DNA of 22,227 bases, taken from the NCBI GenBank assembly GCA_029946075.1, contig JAQSDT010000676.1, positions 1 through 22,227 on the forward strand. The letters run 5' to 3'. Position numbers and translations under genes: made by a program. Origin of the DNA: a bacterium (GTDB lineage: Bacteria > Pseudomonadota > Alphaproteobacteria > Rhizobiales > Xanthobacteraceae). The notes beneath the pieces were generated by a model. It worked only from the letters and a program-made list of their open reading frames with translations. It did not search any database and was not told where the DNA came from. Below, piece after piece: positions 1 to 7,760 of the stretch. Every line of letters starts with the position of its first letter. Position 1 is the first letter of the stretch.

Positions 1-1
1 C

Positions 2-673
2 GCCAATATCAGCATGACCTTCGATCGCGATCCCGGCGACGTCAGGCTCGACGCTGGCTTCACCGGCGGCATGCAGGCGACCATCGTGCGCTACGACAGC
101 CGCAACGGCCGCTTCGACGTCACCTTCGAGATCACCAGTGAAAGCGGCGTCGCCGCGACCAAGCTGCGCTTCACCGGCACCGCGGTCGAGACCGTCGAGG
201 CCGCCGTGCTGGCGCGCAATATCGAGCGCAACGAGGTCATCAAATCCTCCGACGTGCTGGTCGAGCGCCGCCCCAGGGCCGAAGTCGGCCATGATGCCGC
301 CTCGCGCGACCGCACCGTCGGCATGCAGGCCCGCCGCCAGCTCCGCGCCGGCCAGGCGGTCAAGGCCGCCGATCTTGCCAAGCCGGACCTCGTGCAGCGC
401 GACCAGAACGTCACGCTGATCTACGACGCAGCGGGGCTCTATCTCACCGTCCGCGGCAAGGCGCTCGACAACGGCACCGAGGGCGACGTCGTCTCGGTGA
501 TGAACCTGCAGTCGAAGCGCACGGTGTCCGGCACCGTGACCGGCCGCGGCCAGGTGTCGATCACGGTCGCAACGCCCCGCCCCGCGCAGACCAGCGACGC
601 CGCCCCTTCGCCCGGCATCGCACCGGTTGCCGTCGCCACCGCCAGTTCCCCAGTCGCTCCCAAAACCGAGTAA
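2..673 (+). CDS. flgA: Flagellar basal body P-ring formation chaperone FlgA (5' partial)
   Basis: FlgA is a periplasmic chaperone that helps FlgI assemble into the P-ring around the flagellar rod. The reading frame is open to the left edge of the window, so the N-terminus and signal peptide lie outside; the ATG at 14 is probably internal. The visible part contains the SAF-like region (VLARNIERNEVIKSSDV, then a second segment RRQLRAGQAVKAADL) followed by the C-terminal beta-rich domain ending GRGQVSITV, the usual FlgA order. After it comes a low-complexity Ala/Pro/Ser tail of about 35 residues, which FlgA proteins often lack. The stop codon at 671-673 lies five bases before the flgH start, so the two genes form one transcription unit. 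Confidence 0.9.
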   Translation, partial: ANISMTFDRDPGDVRLDAGFTGGMQATIVRYDSRNGRFDVTFEITSESGVAATKLRFTGTAVETVEAAVLARNIERNEVIKSSDVLVERRPRAEVGHDAASRDRTVGMQARRQLRAGQAVKAADLAKPDLVQRDQNVTLIYDAAGLYLTVRGKALDNGTEGDVVSVMNLQSKRTVSGTVTGRGQVSITVATPRPAQTSDAAPSPGIAPVAVATASSPVAPKTE

Positions 674-678
674 TGTAG

Positions 679-1434
679 ATGTCAGTCTCCCGTATCAACC
701 GCATCATCCTGACCGGCGCGCTGCTATCCCTCGGCGCACTCGCCAGCGGTTGCTCCTCGATCGACCGTCTCTCCCAGATCGGCGAAAAGCCGAAGCTGAC
801 CGAGATCGAGAACCCGACCACGCAGCCCGGCTACAAGCCGGTGCAGATGCCGATGCCGAAGCCCGAGCAGGCGTCCTACAACGCGAACTCGCTGTGGCGG
901 AACGGCTCCCGCGCCTTCTTCAAGGATCAGCGCGCGGCGCGGATCGGCGATCTGCTCACCGTGACGGTCAACATCACCGACAAGGCCAACATCGCCAACG
1001 AGACCCAGCGCAGCCGCTCCAACAAGGAAGATTCGGGGATCACCGACTTCATCGGCAGCAAGACGATGGGCCTGCAGGCGCAGAAGGTGCTGCCCGGCCG
1101 CATCCTCACCGCCGACTCGACGGCCTCGAGCGACGGCAAGGGCTCGGTCAACCGCCAGGAAGCGTTGCAGACCAACGTCGCCGCCGTGGTGACCCAGGTG
1201 TTGCCGAACGGCAATCTGGTGGTCGAAGGCAAGCAGGAAATCCGCGTCAACTTCGAAATCCGCGAACTGATCGTCGCCGGCATCGTCCGCCCCGAGGACA
1301 TCCAGAGCGACAACACCATCGATTCCTCAAAGATCGCCCAGGCCCGCATCGCCTATGGCGGCCGCGGCCAGATCACCGACGTACAGCAACCCCGCTACGG
1401 CCAGCAGGTGATGGACGTCCTGTTACCTTTCTAG
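679..1434 (+). CDS. flgH: Flagellar L-ring lipoprotein FlgH
   Basis: FlgH forms the outer-membrane L-ring bushing of the flagellar basal body. The 251-residue product has a lipoprotein signal peptide with lipobox LASGC, so Cys25 would be lipidated. Family blocks are clear: SLWRNGSRAFFKDQRAARIGDLLTV near residues 73-97, TVNITDKANI, then GNLVVEGKQEIRVNFE and the C-terminal GRGQITDVQQPRYGQQVMDVL. The length is normal for the family. An ATG at 673 overlaps the flgA stop but is followed at once by TAG, so the start at 679 is the only useful one in this frame. The gene is the last of its operon and is followed by a hairpin terminator. Confidence 0.95.
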   Translation: MSVSRINRIILTGALLSLGALASGCSSIDRLSQIGEKPKLTEIENPTTQPGYKPVQMPMPKPEQASYNANSLWRNGSRAFFKDQRAARIGDLLTVTVNITDKANIANETQRSRSNKEDSGITDFIGSKTMGLQAQKVLPGRILTADSTASSDGKGSVNRQEALQTNVAAVVTQVLPNGNLVVEGKQEIRVNFEIRELIVAGIVRPEDIQSDNTIDSSKIAQARIAYGGRGQITDVQQPRYGQQVMDVLLPF

Positions 1435-1490
1435 AATTTCTCCCGAGCTCCCACATCCCGCTGCGAACCTAGGCGCGGCGTGATGTTTAA

Positions 1491-1536
1491 CGCGGCCCTT
1501 GCTAGCTCCCCTGGCAAGGGCCGCGCCACTTTCTTT
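1491..1536 (+). terminator. Rho-independent terminator of the flgA-flgH operon
   Basis: There is a perfect 12-bp stem (1491-1502 paired with 1514-1525; right arm GCAAGGGCCGCG) with an 11-base loop, followed by the T-rich stretch ACTTTCTTT. It lies 56 bases after the flgH stop and marks the end of the left flagellar segment. Confidence 0.8.
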
Positions 1537-1552
1537 GGAGCTAGAAAAAACA

Positions 1553-1675
1553 ATGACTTACCTCAATCTACCTGCCTATTCCGTGCCAGAAGGTGCCGCT
1601 CGCACCAGCTGCATCCGGTCAAGTTACGCAGCCATTGCCTTGTCGACGACACCGACGACCGGCGGTCCTGCCTGA
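1553..1675 (+). other. Possible 40-residue small ORF in the gap after flgH
   Basis: The stretch 1435-1896 has no convincing gene. Besides the terminator it holds one small ATG frame of 40 codons (starting MTYLNLPAYSVPEG) with a GGAG about a dozen bases upstream, which is a long spacing. I recognise no family. The longer frame at 1480-1764 is Arg/Ser-rich, runs through the terminator hairpin and looks non-coding. The region could be degenerate sequence at the left edge of the accessory block. Confidence 0.15.
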
Positions 1676-1896
1676 CGCTATCTCTTCAAATCCGCTCCCG
1701 ATCTGAGGACCAAGCTCTCCAGTCCCTGCGAACGGGTAACCGCGCGCCCTTCTGGCAGGCCTGAGTTCTCTCACGGCGACGCCCGCGGCGCCCATGCACG
1801 AGGAGACCGGCCGCTACAGGAGCGGCAATCCTCTAGATACTCCGTTGTTTCTCGGGATGGTTGTGGTATCGGGGTCAATCAATTCGGAGATTCAAA

Positions 1897-2703
1897 TTGC
1901 CTACAGAAGCCCAAAAAACGTGGGGCGCGTCCCCAACCGGTTGGACGTCCGCAAAGGACGAAGAGCCAGGAACGCTGGCTTTCTTTGACAAGGCGAGAGC
2001 CTACCGAGACAACATCGAGCAGCCATGGCTTGGCGACGTCATCCCGTTCCAAGCCATGTCAGGCAAACGCGTCCTCGAAATCGGTTTTGGCCCCGGTTAC
2101 GACGCTCTAAAATTCATGCAGTCCGGTGCAATCTATTCCGGGATCGACATCACCGAAGAGAACGTGGAGCGCACCAGAAAGCATCTCGGGTTTTTCGGCC
2201 TGTCACCCGATGTTCGACAGGGCGATGCGGAGCAACTGCCCTACCCCGATGCATCGTTCGATGTCGTATACTCAAATGGCGTTCTGCATCATGTGCCGGA
2301 TCTCGATCGAGCACTGAAAGAAGCCCGGCGCGTGCTCAAGCCCGGCGGCGAGCTTCGAGTCCTGATGTATCACCGCCACTCGGTTTTTTACTACGGCATG
2401 ATAGCGCTGCATCTTGTGAGCGGTCAGCACAAGACGGAAAGCCTGGCTGATCGGCGGTCGCGGATTGAAGCAAGTTCGGCGAACGCGCGCCCGATTGTGA
2501 ACGTCTATTCAAGGAGAGAATTGGCTCGCATCCTCAAGACCAACGGCTTCAAGGTGAACGGGATCACCGCTCGAAAATGCACCGCCGAGGATATTCCCGC
2601 GCCACCGCGGCTGATGCCGCTGCTGCGGACGATTCCGCGGCCGATCTACTCAATGCTTGGACGGCTCGCAGGGTGGTACCTGATCGCTGACGCGACAACT
2701 TAA
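1897..2703 (+). CDS. SAM-dependent class I methyltransferase
   Basis: The product is predicted to transfer a methyl group from S-adenosylmethionine; the acceptor is unknown, and a sugar or lipid-linked glycan is a fair guess from the neighbours. From the TTG at 1897 the protein has 268 residues. Motif I is VLEIGFGPG (residues 59-67), the acidic strand-2 residue follows in SGIDITEEN, and the block DVVYSNGVLHHVPDLDRAL followed by RRVLKPGGELRVL is typical of the Methyltransf_11 family. The TTG is chosen because GGAGA at 1886-1890 sits six bases upstream; the frame extends to another TTG at 1861 without a good ribosome site, and there is no upstream in-frame ATG. GC content is visibly lower than in the flagellar genes. 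Its 3' end overlaps the convergent ligase-like gene by 54 bp. Confidence 0.85.
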   Translation: MPTEAQKTWGASPTGWTSAKDEEPGTLAFFDKARAYRDNIEQPWLGDVIPFQAMSGKRVLEIGFGPGYDALKFMQSGAIYSGIDITEENVERTRKHLGFFGLSPDVRQGDAEQLPYPDASFDVVYSNGVLHHVPDLDRALKEARRVLKPGGELRVLMYHRHSVFYYGMIALHLVSGQHKTESLADRRSRIEASSANARPIVNVYSRRELARILKTNGFKVNGITARKCTAEDIPAPPRLMPLLRTIPRPIYSMLGRLAGWYLIADATT

Positions 2704-4068
2704 GGCGAGCCCGATCGCCAGCAAGAAGCCGCCAGTCGACTGAACCCAGAGATAGACCAGCGCATACTCTCGCTGTGCCAGAACGGCAATACATGTCACG
2801 ATCGCGAGTCCAAACAGGGCATCCGCATCTGAGAGCCGTGACCGGTAAAGCCGGCCGAGAGCGACAAGTACAGCGACGATAAACATTGCCGCATACCCGA
2901 TGGCACTCAATACGCCCCCTTGAATCCACGCATCCACAAACCCGTTATGAGATTCGGCCTCGGGCGCCCGGCAAATGGTGGGGCCGTAGTTCCCAAGGCC
3001 ATACCCGAATATGAAAAATGTCAACGATCGCTCCGGTTCCTTTGCTTCACACAAATCCGGCGCCGCTTTCGTTTGCCGCTGGCTTGGCAGCGCCTTGCTT
3101 GCATGCGTCGAGCCGGCCCTTTCTTCGCTAGCCAGATGCCCGTTGCTCAAATATGGGTTGGATCCATCGAGCGCCGAAGCCGCCATCTCCTTGCGCTGCT
3201 CGATCGTCGAAAGATTCCGCCAATAGTCGCGCCATTCTGGCGTCGTGAAACTAATGAGGCTGGCTGCGCAGACGCCGATCGCCGCGGCAACTTGCCGGCG
3301 GCGCTGCCGCGACCAGTACGATACCGCCACCAGGCCTGCTGTTGCGAGCAACAAAACCACGAACGCGCCACGAGAAAAGATGGCAAGGGTCATGACTGCC
3401 ATCGTCATCGTACAAAGCAGCCACAGCGCCCGACTCAGATGGCACATAACGAAGAGATAGGCCGTCAAAATCAAGCTCACCGCGAGGATGTTTGCCTGCT
3501 TGTTAAAATTGCCGAGCAGCTTGAAGTAGAGCATGAGCGACCAAAGATCCTCGTCGCCCCTCGCCCTCAACAACATTGTCCCGAACGACCCACGGGAGAT
3601 CTCAGGCTCGATCTCGATCATCAGCGAGAAATTCCAAGCCAGAAAGCACAAAAAACAAGCCGCCCAGAACGCCTGTCCTACAACAAACGCTTTGGCGACC
3701 TGGATGAAAAGTCTGCCATCGACGGATTGAACCGCGACCATGAGAAACGGCCCCAAGATCATCACCGAGCCGATGTAGAACGGCGACGATCCGTTCACAA
3801 CGCCAGATACGATTAGCCCGCTACCGTAAAGCACTAGAGACCACGTTAGTACGGCCGGCGAGTTCGTCCGACCACGAAACCACAGCAGTCCAGCGATGGC
3901 GCCGACTGCCGGATGGAAAAGGTAACCCGCCAGGCCCACCTTCAGGACCAACTGGTTCCTGACAGCAGAAAGAACGATCTCAAAAGGAAGCGCCGCAACG
4001 CACAATAGGGTCAGCCATCGCATAATTGCTGAAGGATTTCCGCCGCGTTTTCCAAGAAGATCGACCAT
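2650..4068 (-). CDS. O-antigen ligase / polysaccharide polymerase-like membrane protein (Wzy_C type)
   Basis: This is a polytopic inner-membrane protein of 472 residues from the ATG at 4068, with about ten or more hydrophobic segments. Two family signatures are visible: SRGA in a membrane helix (residues 232-235) and, after a long hydrophilic loop (about 255-350), GYGLGNYG (355-362) followed by SHNGFVDAWIQGGVL (373-387). This order is typical of O-antigen ligases and Wzy-type polymerases, which join lipid-linked oligosaccharides on the periplasmic face. Ligase and polymerase cannot be told apart from sequence alone. The start is uncertain: 4068 and 4023 (MRWLTLL) both lack a strong ribosome site, and the frame open to 4332 looks non-coding. 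It is convergent with the methyltransferase and divergent from the next membrane protein. Confidence 0.8.
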   Translation of the reverse strand: MVDLLGKRGGNPSAIMRWLTLLCVAALPFEIVLSAVRNQLVLKVGLAGYLFHPAVGAIAGLLWFRGRTNSPAVLTWSLVLYGSGLIVSGVVNGSSPFYIGSVMILGPFLMVAVQSVDGRLFIQVAKAFVVGQAFWAACFLCFLAWNFSLMIEIEPEISRGSFGTMLLRARGDEDLWSLMLYFKLLGNFNKQANILAVSLILTAYLFVMCHLSRALWLLCTMTMAVMTLAIFSRGAFVVLLLATAGLVAVSYWSRQRRRQVAAAIGVCAASLISFTTPEWRDYWRNLSTIEQRKEMAASALDGSNPYLSNGHLASEERAGSTHASKALPSQRQTKAAPDLCEAKEPERSLTFFIFGYGLGNYGPTICRAPEAESHNGFVDAWIQGGVLSAIGYAAMFIVAVLVALGRLYRSRLSDADALFGLAIVTCIAVLAQREYALVYLWVQSTGGFLLAIGLALSCRVSDQVPPCEPSKH

Positions 4069-4414
4069 ATTGAAGCAGTTGCGTCTGGTGCCACCTGAGT
4101 AGCGGGTTGCTGGTCCTGCATAGTGGTCTATACACCGTATCGAACCCGGTAAACCCGCATGATTGGGCCGAACATATCGACCCACAAAAGCGCTGACTAG
4201 TTCCCCTCCATGATGATCCAGCCAGCGCCGCCCAACTAAAGTCGGGCATGCTTTCCAGAGATCGCGGCGATGAACGCATGCCAGTAGCGTAGCGCTGCCC
4301 ACGCAGTGGCACGATAATGTGGCTCTGCGCACGTCGTTGTTGGCGCAGTTAATTATGATTGTCGTTTACCTGGTCCGGAAACCATGAGAGAAGACTGATG
4401 GAATTTTTCTATCG
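4069..4414. other. Divergent gap between two membrane-protein genes
   Basis: This stretch of about 345 bases must hold the promoters of both flanking genes, but I see no convincing -35/-10 pair on either strand. Its right end carries two very short overlapping frames: ATG at 4384 (four codons) whose TGA overlaps the ATG at 4398, the start of a 19-codon frame. No gene, RNA or repeat is recognisable in the rest. Confidence 0.3.
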
Positions 4415-4457
4415 GTGGTTGCAGAATATGGACTGGGCATGTCTCCTCTCGGTTTGA
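4398..4457 (+). CDS. Possible 19-residue leader ORF overlapping the next gene's start
   Basis: The ATG at 4398 is preceded by a purine-rich GAGAGAAG, better placed than any ribosome site before the large downstream frame. It encodes MEFFYRWLQNMDWACLLSV and stops at 4455-4457, inside the beginning of the membrane protein in another frame. Such an arrangement could couple translation of the two. It may equally be chance, or mark a frameshift near the true N-terminus of the large protein. No family is recognisable. Confidence 0.25.
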   Translation: MEFFYRWLQNMDWACLLSV

Positions 4458-5872
4458 AAACGGATTGGCTACGCGGGCGCGCTTTTGCTGCACTGCCTTT
4501 CACCCCCGTCATCTTTTTCCTGTTCGCCTACGTCGCGACGACAGTCCTCGGAAATGCGCTTTACGAAATCCCATCTTTACGGTCTCTGCCGAGCCTTAGC
4601 GGCATCGATCTCGACAAGCTCGATGGACCGTTCAGCCTTGGGTTCTGGACGCTGCTGCTGATCCCCATTGGCGCAGTACCGATCATTAGCTGGGCCGTCG
4701 CCCGCGCTGCACGCAGCCTCGCAGTATCCTTTGCACAGGTAGCGTCGGACCTTTCGCTTCCGGTCTATCTGGCAATAACTGTCCCGCTTTACCTTTATGT
4801 CACATATGCCTTGGTCGAGGCAGACGCCTTTAACAAGCTGTTTGCAGGCGTGGACGGAGTTGAAGCAGTAAGGAACCGGTTCGCGGTAATCGCGGCGCTT
4901 AGCACACCGTTGCGCATCTGCCTGATGTCGTTGCTGGTGTTTCTTGGGATGTACTCCGCAACCAAGGTGCTGCGTCATCCGAGGCTGTCGTGGCGCATCA
5001 TCTTCGCAGCGAACATAACCGCCCTTTCAGCCCTGCTTCTCGCCCTCAACATGAAATGGCCGCTGCTGCTATTCCAGATATCGCTGGCGATGCAAGTGCT
5101 GGCTTTCTCCGCCAAGCGCCGCCTCCGCGACACTTTTCTCGTTCTAGCATTGGTGTCCGCCAGCTATTTCGCGGTTTCATCTGCTCTGCTGCGCCTCGGT
5201 CAGGTCGGAACATTCGACGCGGTCAACGCCAAGAGTGCCCCCCCCCGTCCTGATACTTCGCTGTCAGCTCAGATAATGTTCCTTGGGCTGCAAGCTATCA
5301 ATAGGATGGCGATGGGAGTTCCGTTCTACTGGGAGGAGTTCGCCAACCAAGGTAAGCGCTGCGGATCGCTGTTCGACAGCGCCTTTAACAAAAACCCCGC
5401 CGCGTGCCAGCCGTCGCACCTGATTTACGAGAAGATGTTCCGAGATGAATTTGCCGGGCGCGGTACACAACCAGCAGCGTTCCACATCTATGAGTTCGCG
5501 CGCGCTGGCTGGCCGGGTGCATTGCTCACGATGTGCCTTGGCGGCGCAATCCTTGGACTATTCGTTGCGCTTTGGCCGGCCACGCGACAAAACGACCTCG
5601 TCGCAACAATCTTCTCCATGGGTGTTCCGACCGGTTACATGCTCGCTCAACTACCCGTTGAAGGCGTCATCTTCTATGATCACGGCATCGCCTATTGGGC
5701 GCTGATGGTGGCGGTCACGAGCGCCGCAACTTTTTTCATCAAGAGCGTAGTTTCAGTTGCTCTCCCTAATGATCCAGTTAGGCCCGTCCGACTGAAGCCG
5801 GGGATAATTGCCGGCGGTCGCGGCCAGGACCGCAGTGCCAGAAACGCCGCCGGCGGTAGGCACGATATTTGA
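4439..5872 (+). CDS. Polytopic membrane protein of unknown function, polysaccharide polymerase-like
   Basis: The protein has 477 residues from the ATG at 4439 (485 from a GTG at 4415), with roughly ten hydrophobic segments, e.g. FTPVIFFLFAYVATTVLG near the N-terminus and LPVYLAITVPLYLYVTYAL. A soluble segment in the second half (WEEFANQGKRCGSLFDSAFNK, with two Cys) precedes further membrane helices containing AFHIYEFARAGWPGALL. I do not recognise a definite family. The topology, size and the adjacent ligase-like and methyltransferase genes suggest a role in oligosaccharide repeat-unit polymerisation or export. A run of nine C at 5238-5246 lies in frame within the coding region. The last 30 residues are polar and Arg/Gly-rich. 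Both candidate starts have weak ribosome sites. Confidence 0.65.
   Translation: MSPLGLKTDWLRGRAFAALPFTPVIFFLFAYVATTVLGNALYEIPSLRSLPSLSGIDLDKLDGPFSLGFWTLLLIPIGAVPIISWAVARAARSLAVSFAQVASDLSLPVYLAITVPLYLYVTYALVEADAFNKLFAGVDGVEAVRNRFAVIAALSTPLRICLMSLLVFLGMYSATKVLRHPRLSWRIIFAANITALSALLLALNMKWPLLLFQISLAMQVLAFSAKRRLRDTFLVLALVSASYFAVSSALLRLGQVGTFDAVNAKSAPPRPDTSLSAQIMFLGLQAINRMAMGVPFYWEEFANQGKRCGSLFDSAFNKNPAACQPSHLIYEKMFRDEFAGRGTQPAAFHIYEFARAGWPGALLTMCLGGAILGLFVALWPATRQNDLVATIFSMGVPTGYMLAQLPVEGVIFYDHGIAYWALMVAVTSAATFFIKSVVSVALPNDPVRPVRLKPGIIAGGRGQDRSARNAAGGRHDI
5238..5246 (+). repeat. Homopolymeric C9 tract inside a coding region
   Basis: Nine consecutive C residues encode part of an Ala-Pro-Pro-Arg stretch near residue 270 of the membrane protein at 4439-5872. 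Runs of this length in surface-polysaccharide genes are prone to slippage and would switch the downstream frame off or on. Confidence 0.7.
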
Positions 5873-6122
5873 ACAGCTTTTCGATCAAGGCGTTGCGCGA
5901 CAGCATGACTCCCAAGACGACGGCATCGCTCGGTGGCTACAATTCGGTCCGCCGTTCCATGAAACAAACGCGCACGCGGTCCAAGACATCACGCTGAACG
6001 CCAGGATTTTCGCCACGACAGTGACACAAGGACCCACCTGCACTAAACAGGGCCCTATAACACAAGCATACCGTGAACCGAGCCACTTTCTATGGCAAGA
6101 AGGTCGCGATCGCCGCTGGTGA

Positions 6123-7649
6123 TCACGTCTTCTTCCGCCGCACCATCAGCGCGAACGCCACGGCGAGCGCCGAGGTCACCGTGTACATCGTGAACGCGTT
6201 GAGATAGCCGATCATCGCCGCCTGCCGGGCGATCTCCTTCGCGACTCGCGCCAGCCCCGGCACCGTGTCGAACGCCCATGCACCGATGCTGCCCGGCATC
6301 GTCAGCGCACGGTTGTAAGGCGAGATCATTTCGGTCATGCGGCTGTAGTTCGAGGCGGAGGTGCGCACGATTTCGGCGATCGACAGCGAGATGAAGAAGC
6401 TGGAGCCGATGTTGCGCAAGAGGTGAAACACCGCCGACGCCTCGGCATAATATTTGGCGTCGAGCGTGCCGAACGCCACCGCCGTGATCGGGACCCAGAC
6501 GACGCCGACCGCAAAGCCCTGGATGGTGCTGTTGGCGATCAGGATTTCCATGCTGACGTTGAGATCGAAGGTCAGCATCCACGCGCCGGCGATGGTCTGC
6601 AGGCCGAAGCCAAAGGCCATGCTGATGCGCGGATCGATCCGGCTCATGAAGCCGGCCGTCATGAAGCCGATCAGCATGCCGATGCCGCGGCAGCCGATCA
6701 CTTCGCCGACCAGCATGTCGGGAAAACCCGCCTGCTGCTGCAGCAGCGGCGGCAGCAGCACCATCGGCGTGAAATTCAGCATGCCGTAGATCGTCACCAG
6801 CGCCAGCCCGATCGCATAATTGCGGTCGGCCAGCAATTTCAAATTCAGGAACGGCTGCTGCGTGCTGAGGCTGTGCACCAGAAAGATATAGAACGCGATG
6901 CCGGCGATCAGGCATTCGATCACGATCTCCATCGAATCGAACCAGTCGAGCCGCACGCCGCGCGCCAGCACGAGCTGCACGGCCGCAAGCGCGGTCGCCA
7001 GCGCGATGAAACCGGTCCAGTCGAATCGTAGCTTGACGAGATGCTTGTCGGCCGGCAGCGTCCAGCTCATGCCGATGGTGGCGCAGATGCCGATCGGCAC
7101 CAGCATGTAGAACGACCAGCGCCAGCTGTGCACCTCGGCGAGATAGCCGCCGATCACGGGCCCGAACGCCGGCGCGACCGCGACCGCCATGCCGAACACC
7201 GACATCACCATCGTGTGCTGGCGGCGCGGAAACGTGCTGAACAGGATCGACTGCGACAGCGGCACGACCGGCGCGCCGGCGCCCCCTTGCAGGATGCGCC
7301 ACAGCACCAGCGTCTCCAGCGACTGCGCCATGCCGCACAGCATCGTCGCCAGCGTGAACAGCGCGATCGACCAGGTCACCACGCGCCTGGTGCCGAAGCG
7401 CGACACCAGCCAGCCGGTCATCGGCGTCACGACCGCAGTTGCGAGGATGTTGAACGTCATCACCCAGGCGATCTCGTCCTGGGTCGCCGACAGCGCCCCC
7501 TGCATCTGCGGCAGGATGGTCGACGTCGTCAGCAGCGCGGTGCCGTAAAGCGAGGAGCCGAGCACGACGGTCGCCATGGTCATGTAGCGCTGCGCCGGAG
7601 AGATTTCTCCGGCCGCGCCGTCGGCATCGTCGTTGGTGGCGGAACTCAC
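6123..7649 (-). CDS. DHA2-family MFS multidrug efflux transporter (EmrB/QacA type)
   Basis: This is an inner-membrane proton antiporter of 508 residues, a usual length for 14-helix DHA2 pumps. MFS motif A appears as GWLVSRFGTRR (residues 79-89), followed by LWRILQGGAGAPVVPLSQS (from about 116, motif B region) and APAFGPVIGGYL (159-170, motif C, the antiporter signature). The start is GTG at 7649; ATG at 7656 is out of frame. It is divergent from marR-emrA across a 111-bp region with two dyads, so the regulator very probably controls it. With the EmrA-like adaptor it would form a tripartite pump, although no outer-membrane TolC gene is nearby. The substrate cannot be inferred. The 250 bases on its far side (5873-6122) hold no recognisable gene. 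Confidence 0.93.
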   Translation of the reverse strand: MSSATNDDADGAAGEISPAQRYMTMATVVLGSSLYGTALLTTSTILPQMQGALSATQDEIAWVMTFNILATAVVTPMTGWLVSRFGTRRVVTWSIALFTLATMLCGMAQSLETLVLWRILQGGAGAPVVPLSQSILFSTFPRRQHTMVMSVFGMAVAVAPAFGPVIGGYLAEVHSWRWSFYMLVPIGICATIGMSWTLPADKHLVKLRFDWTGFIALATALAAVQLVLARGVRLDWFDSMEIVIECLIAGIAFYIFLVHSLSTQQPFLNLKLLADRNYAIGLALVTIYGMLNFTPMVLLPPLLQQQAGFPDMLVGEVIGCRGIGMLIGFMTAGFMSRIDPRISMAFGFGLQTIAGAWMLTFDLNVSMEILIANSTIQGFAVGVVWVPITAVAFGTLDAKYYAEASAVFHLLRNIGSSFFISLSIAEIVRTSASNYSRMTEMISPYNRALTMPGSIGAWAFDTVPGLARVAKEIARQAAMIGYLNAFTMYTVTSALAVAFALMVRRKKT

Positions 7650-7700
7650 GCGCTCATCCCGGGAATGTTTCCTTGCAGCGCAGCATCTGCGACCGAATTG

Positions 7701-7732
7701 TAAGCTGGCTTACTAGATTATAACCTAGCTTA
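7701..7732. promoter_or_regulatory. Twin MarR operator candidates in the mfs/marR divergent region
   Basis: Two near-palindromic 12-mers, TAAGCTGGCTTA (7701-7712) and TAACCTAGCTTA (7721-7732), lie exactly 20 bp apart, two helical turns, on the same face of the DNA. A TATAAT-like -10 on the minus strand (7717-7722) and TATAAC on the plus strand (7719-7724) fall between and within them, so a bound repressor would block both promoters. The stretch is strikingly AT-rich against its surroundings. Confidence 0.7.
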
Positions 7733-7760
7733 CTAATCCCCCGGCGGCTACGATGGCGCC

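Noticed and set aside
627..1472. 281-codon frame overlapping flgA and flgH
   Set aside because: It is an alternative frame of flgH, rich in Arg/Pro/Gln, while flgH itself has clear homology and a lipobox.
2920..3816. 298-codon plus-strand frame opposite the ligase-like gene
   Set aside because: It is antisense to a protein with Wzy_C motifs and membrane helices; its translation is Arg/Pro/Gln-rich with no domain pattern.
5873..6122. Possible gene relic between the two convergent genes (minus-strand phrase SRNALIEKLFKYRAYRRRRF)
   Set aside because: The phrase looks protein-like, but I recognise no family, and it overlaps the 3' end of the plus-strand gene; not enough to call a pseudogene.
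6055..7338. 427-codon frame in the MFS gene
   Set aside because: It is the same strand in another frame, an Arg/Ala/Gly/His-rich shadow of the transporter caused by high GC.
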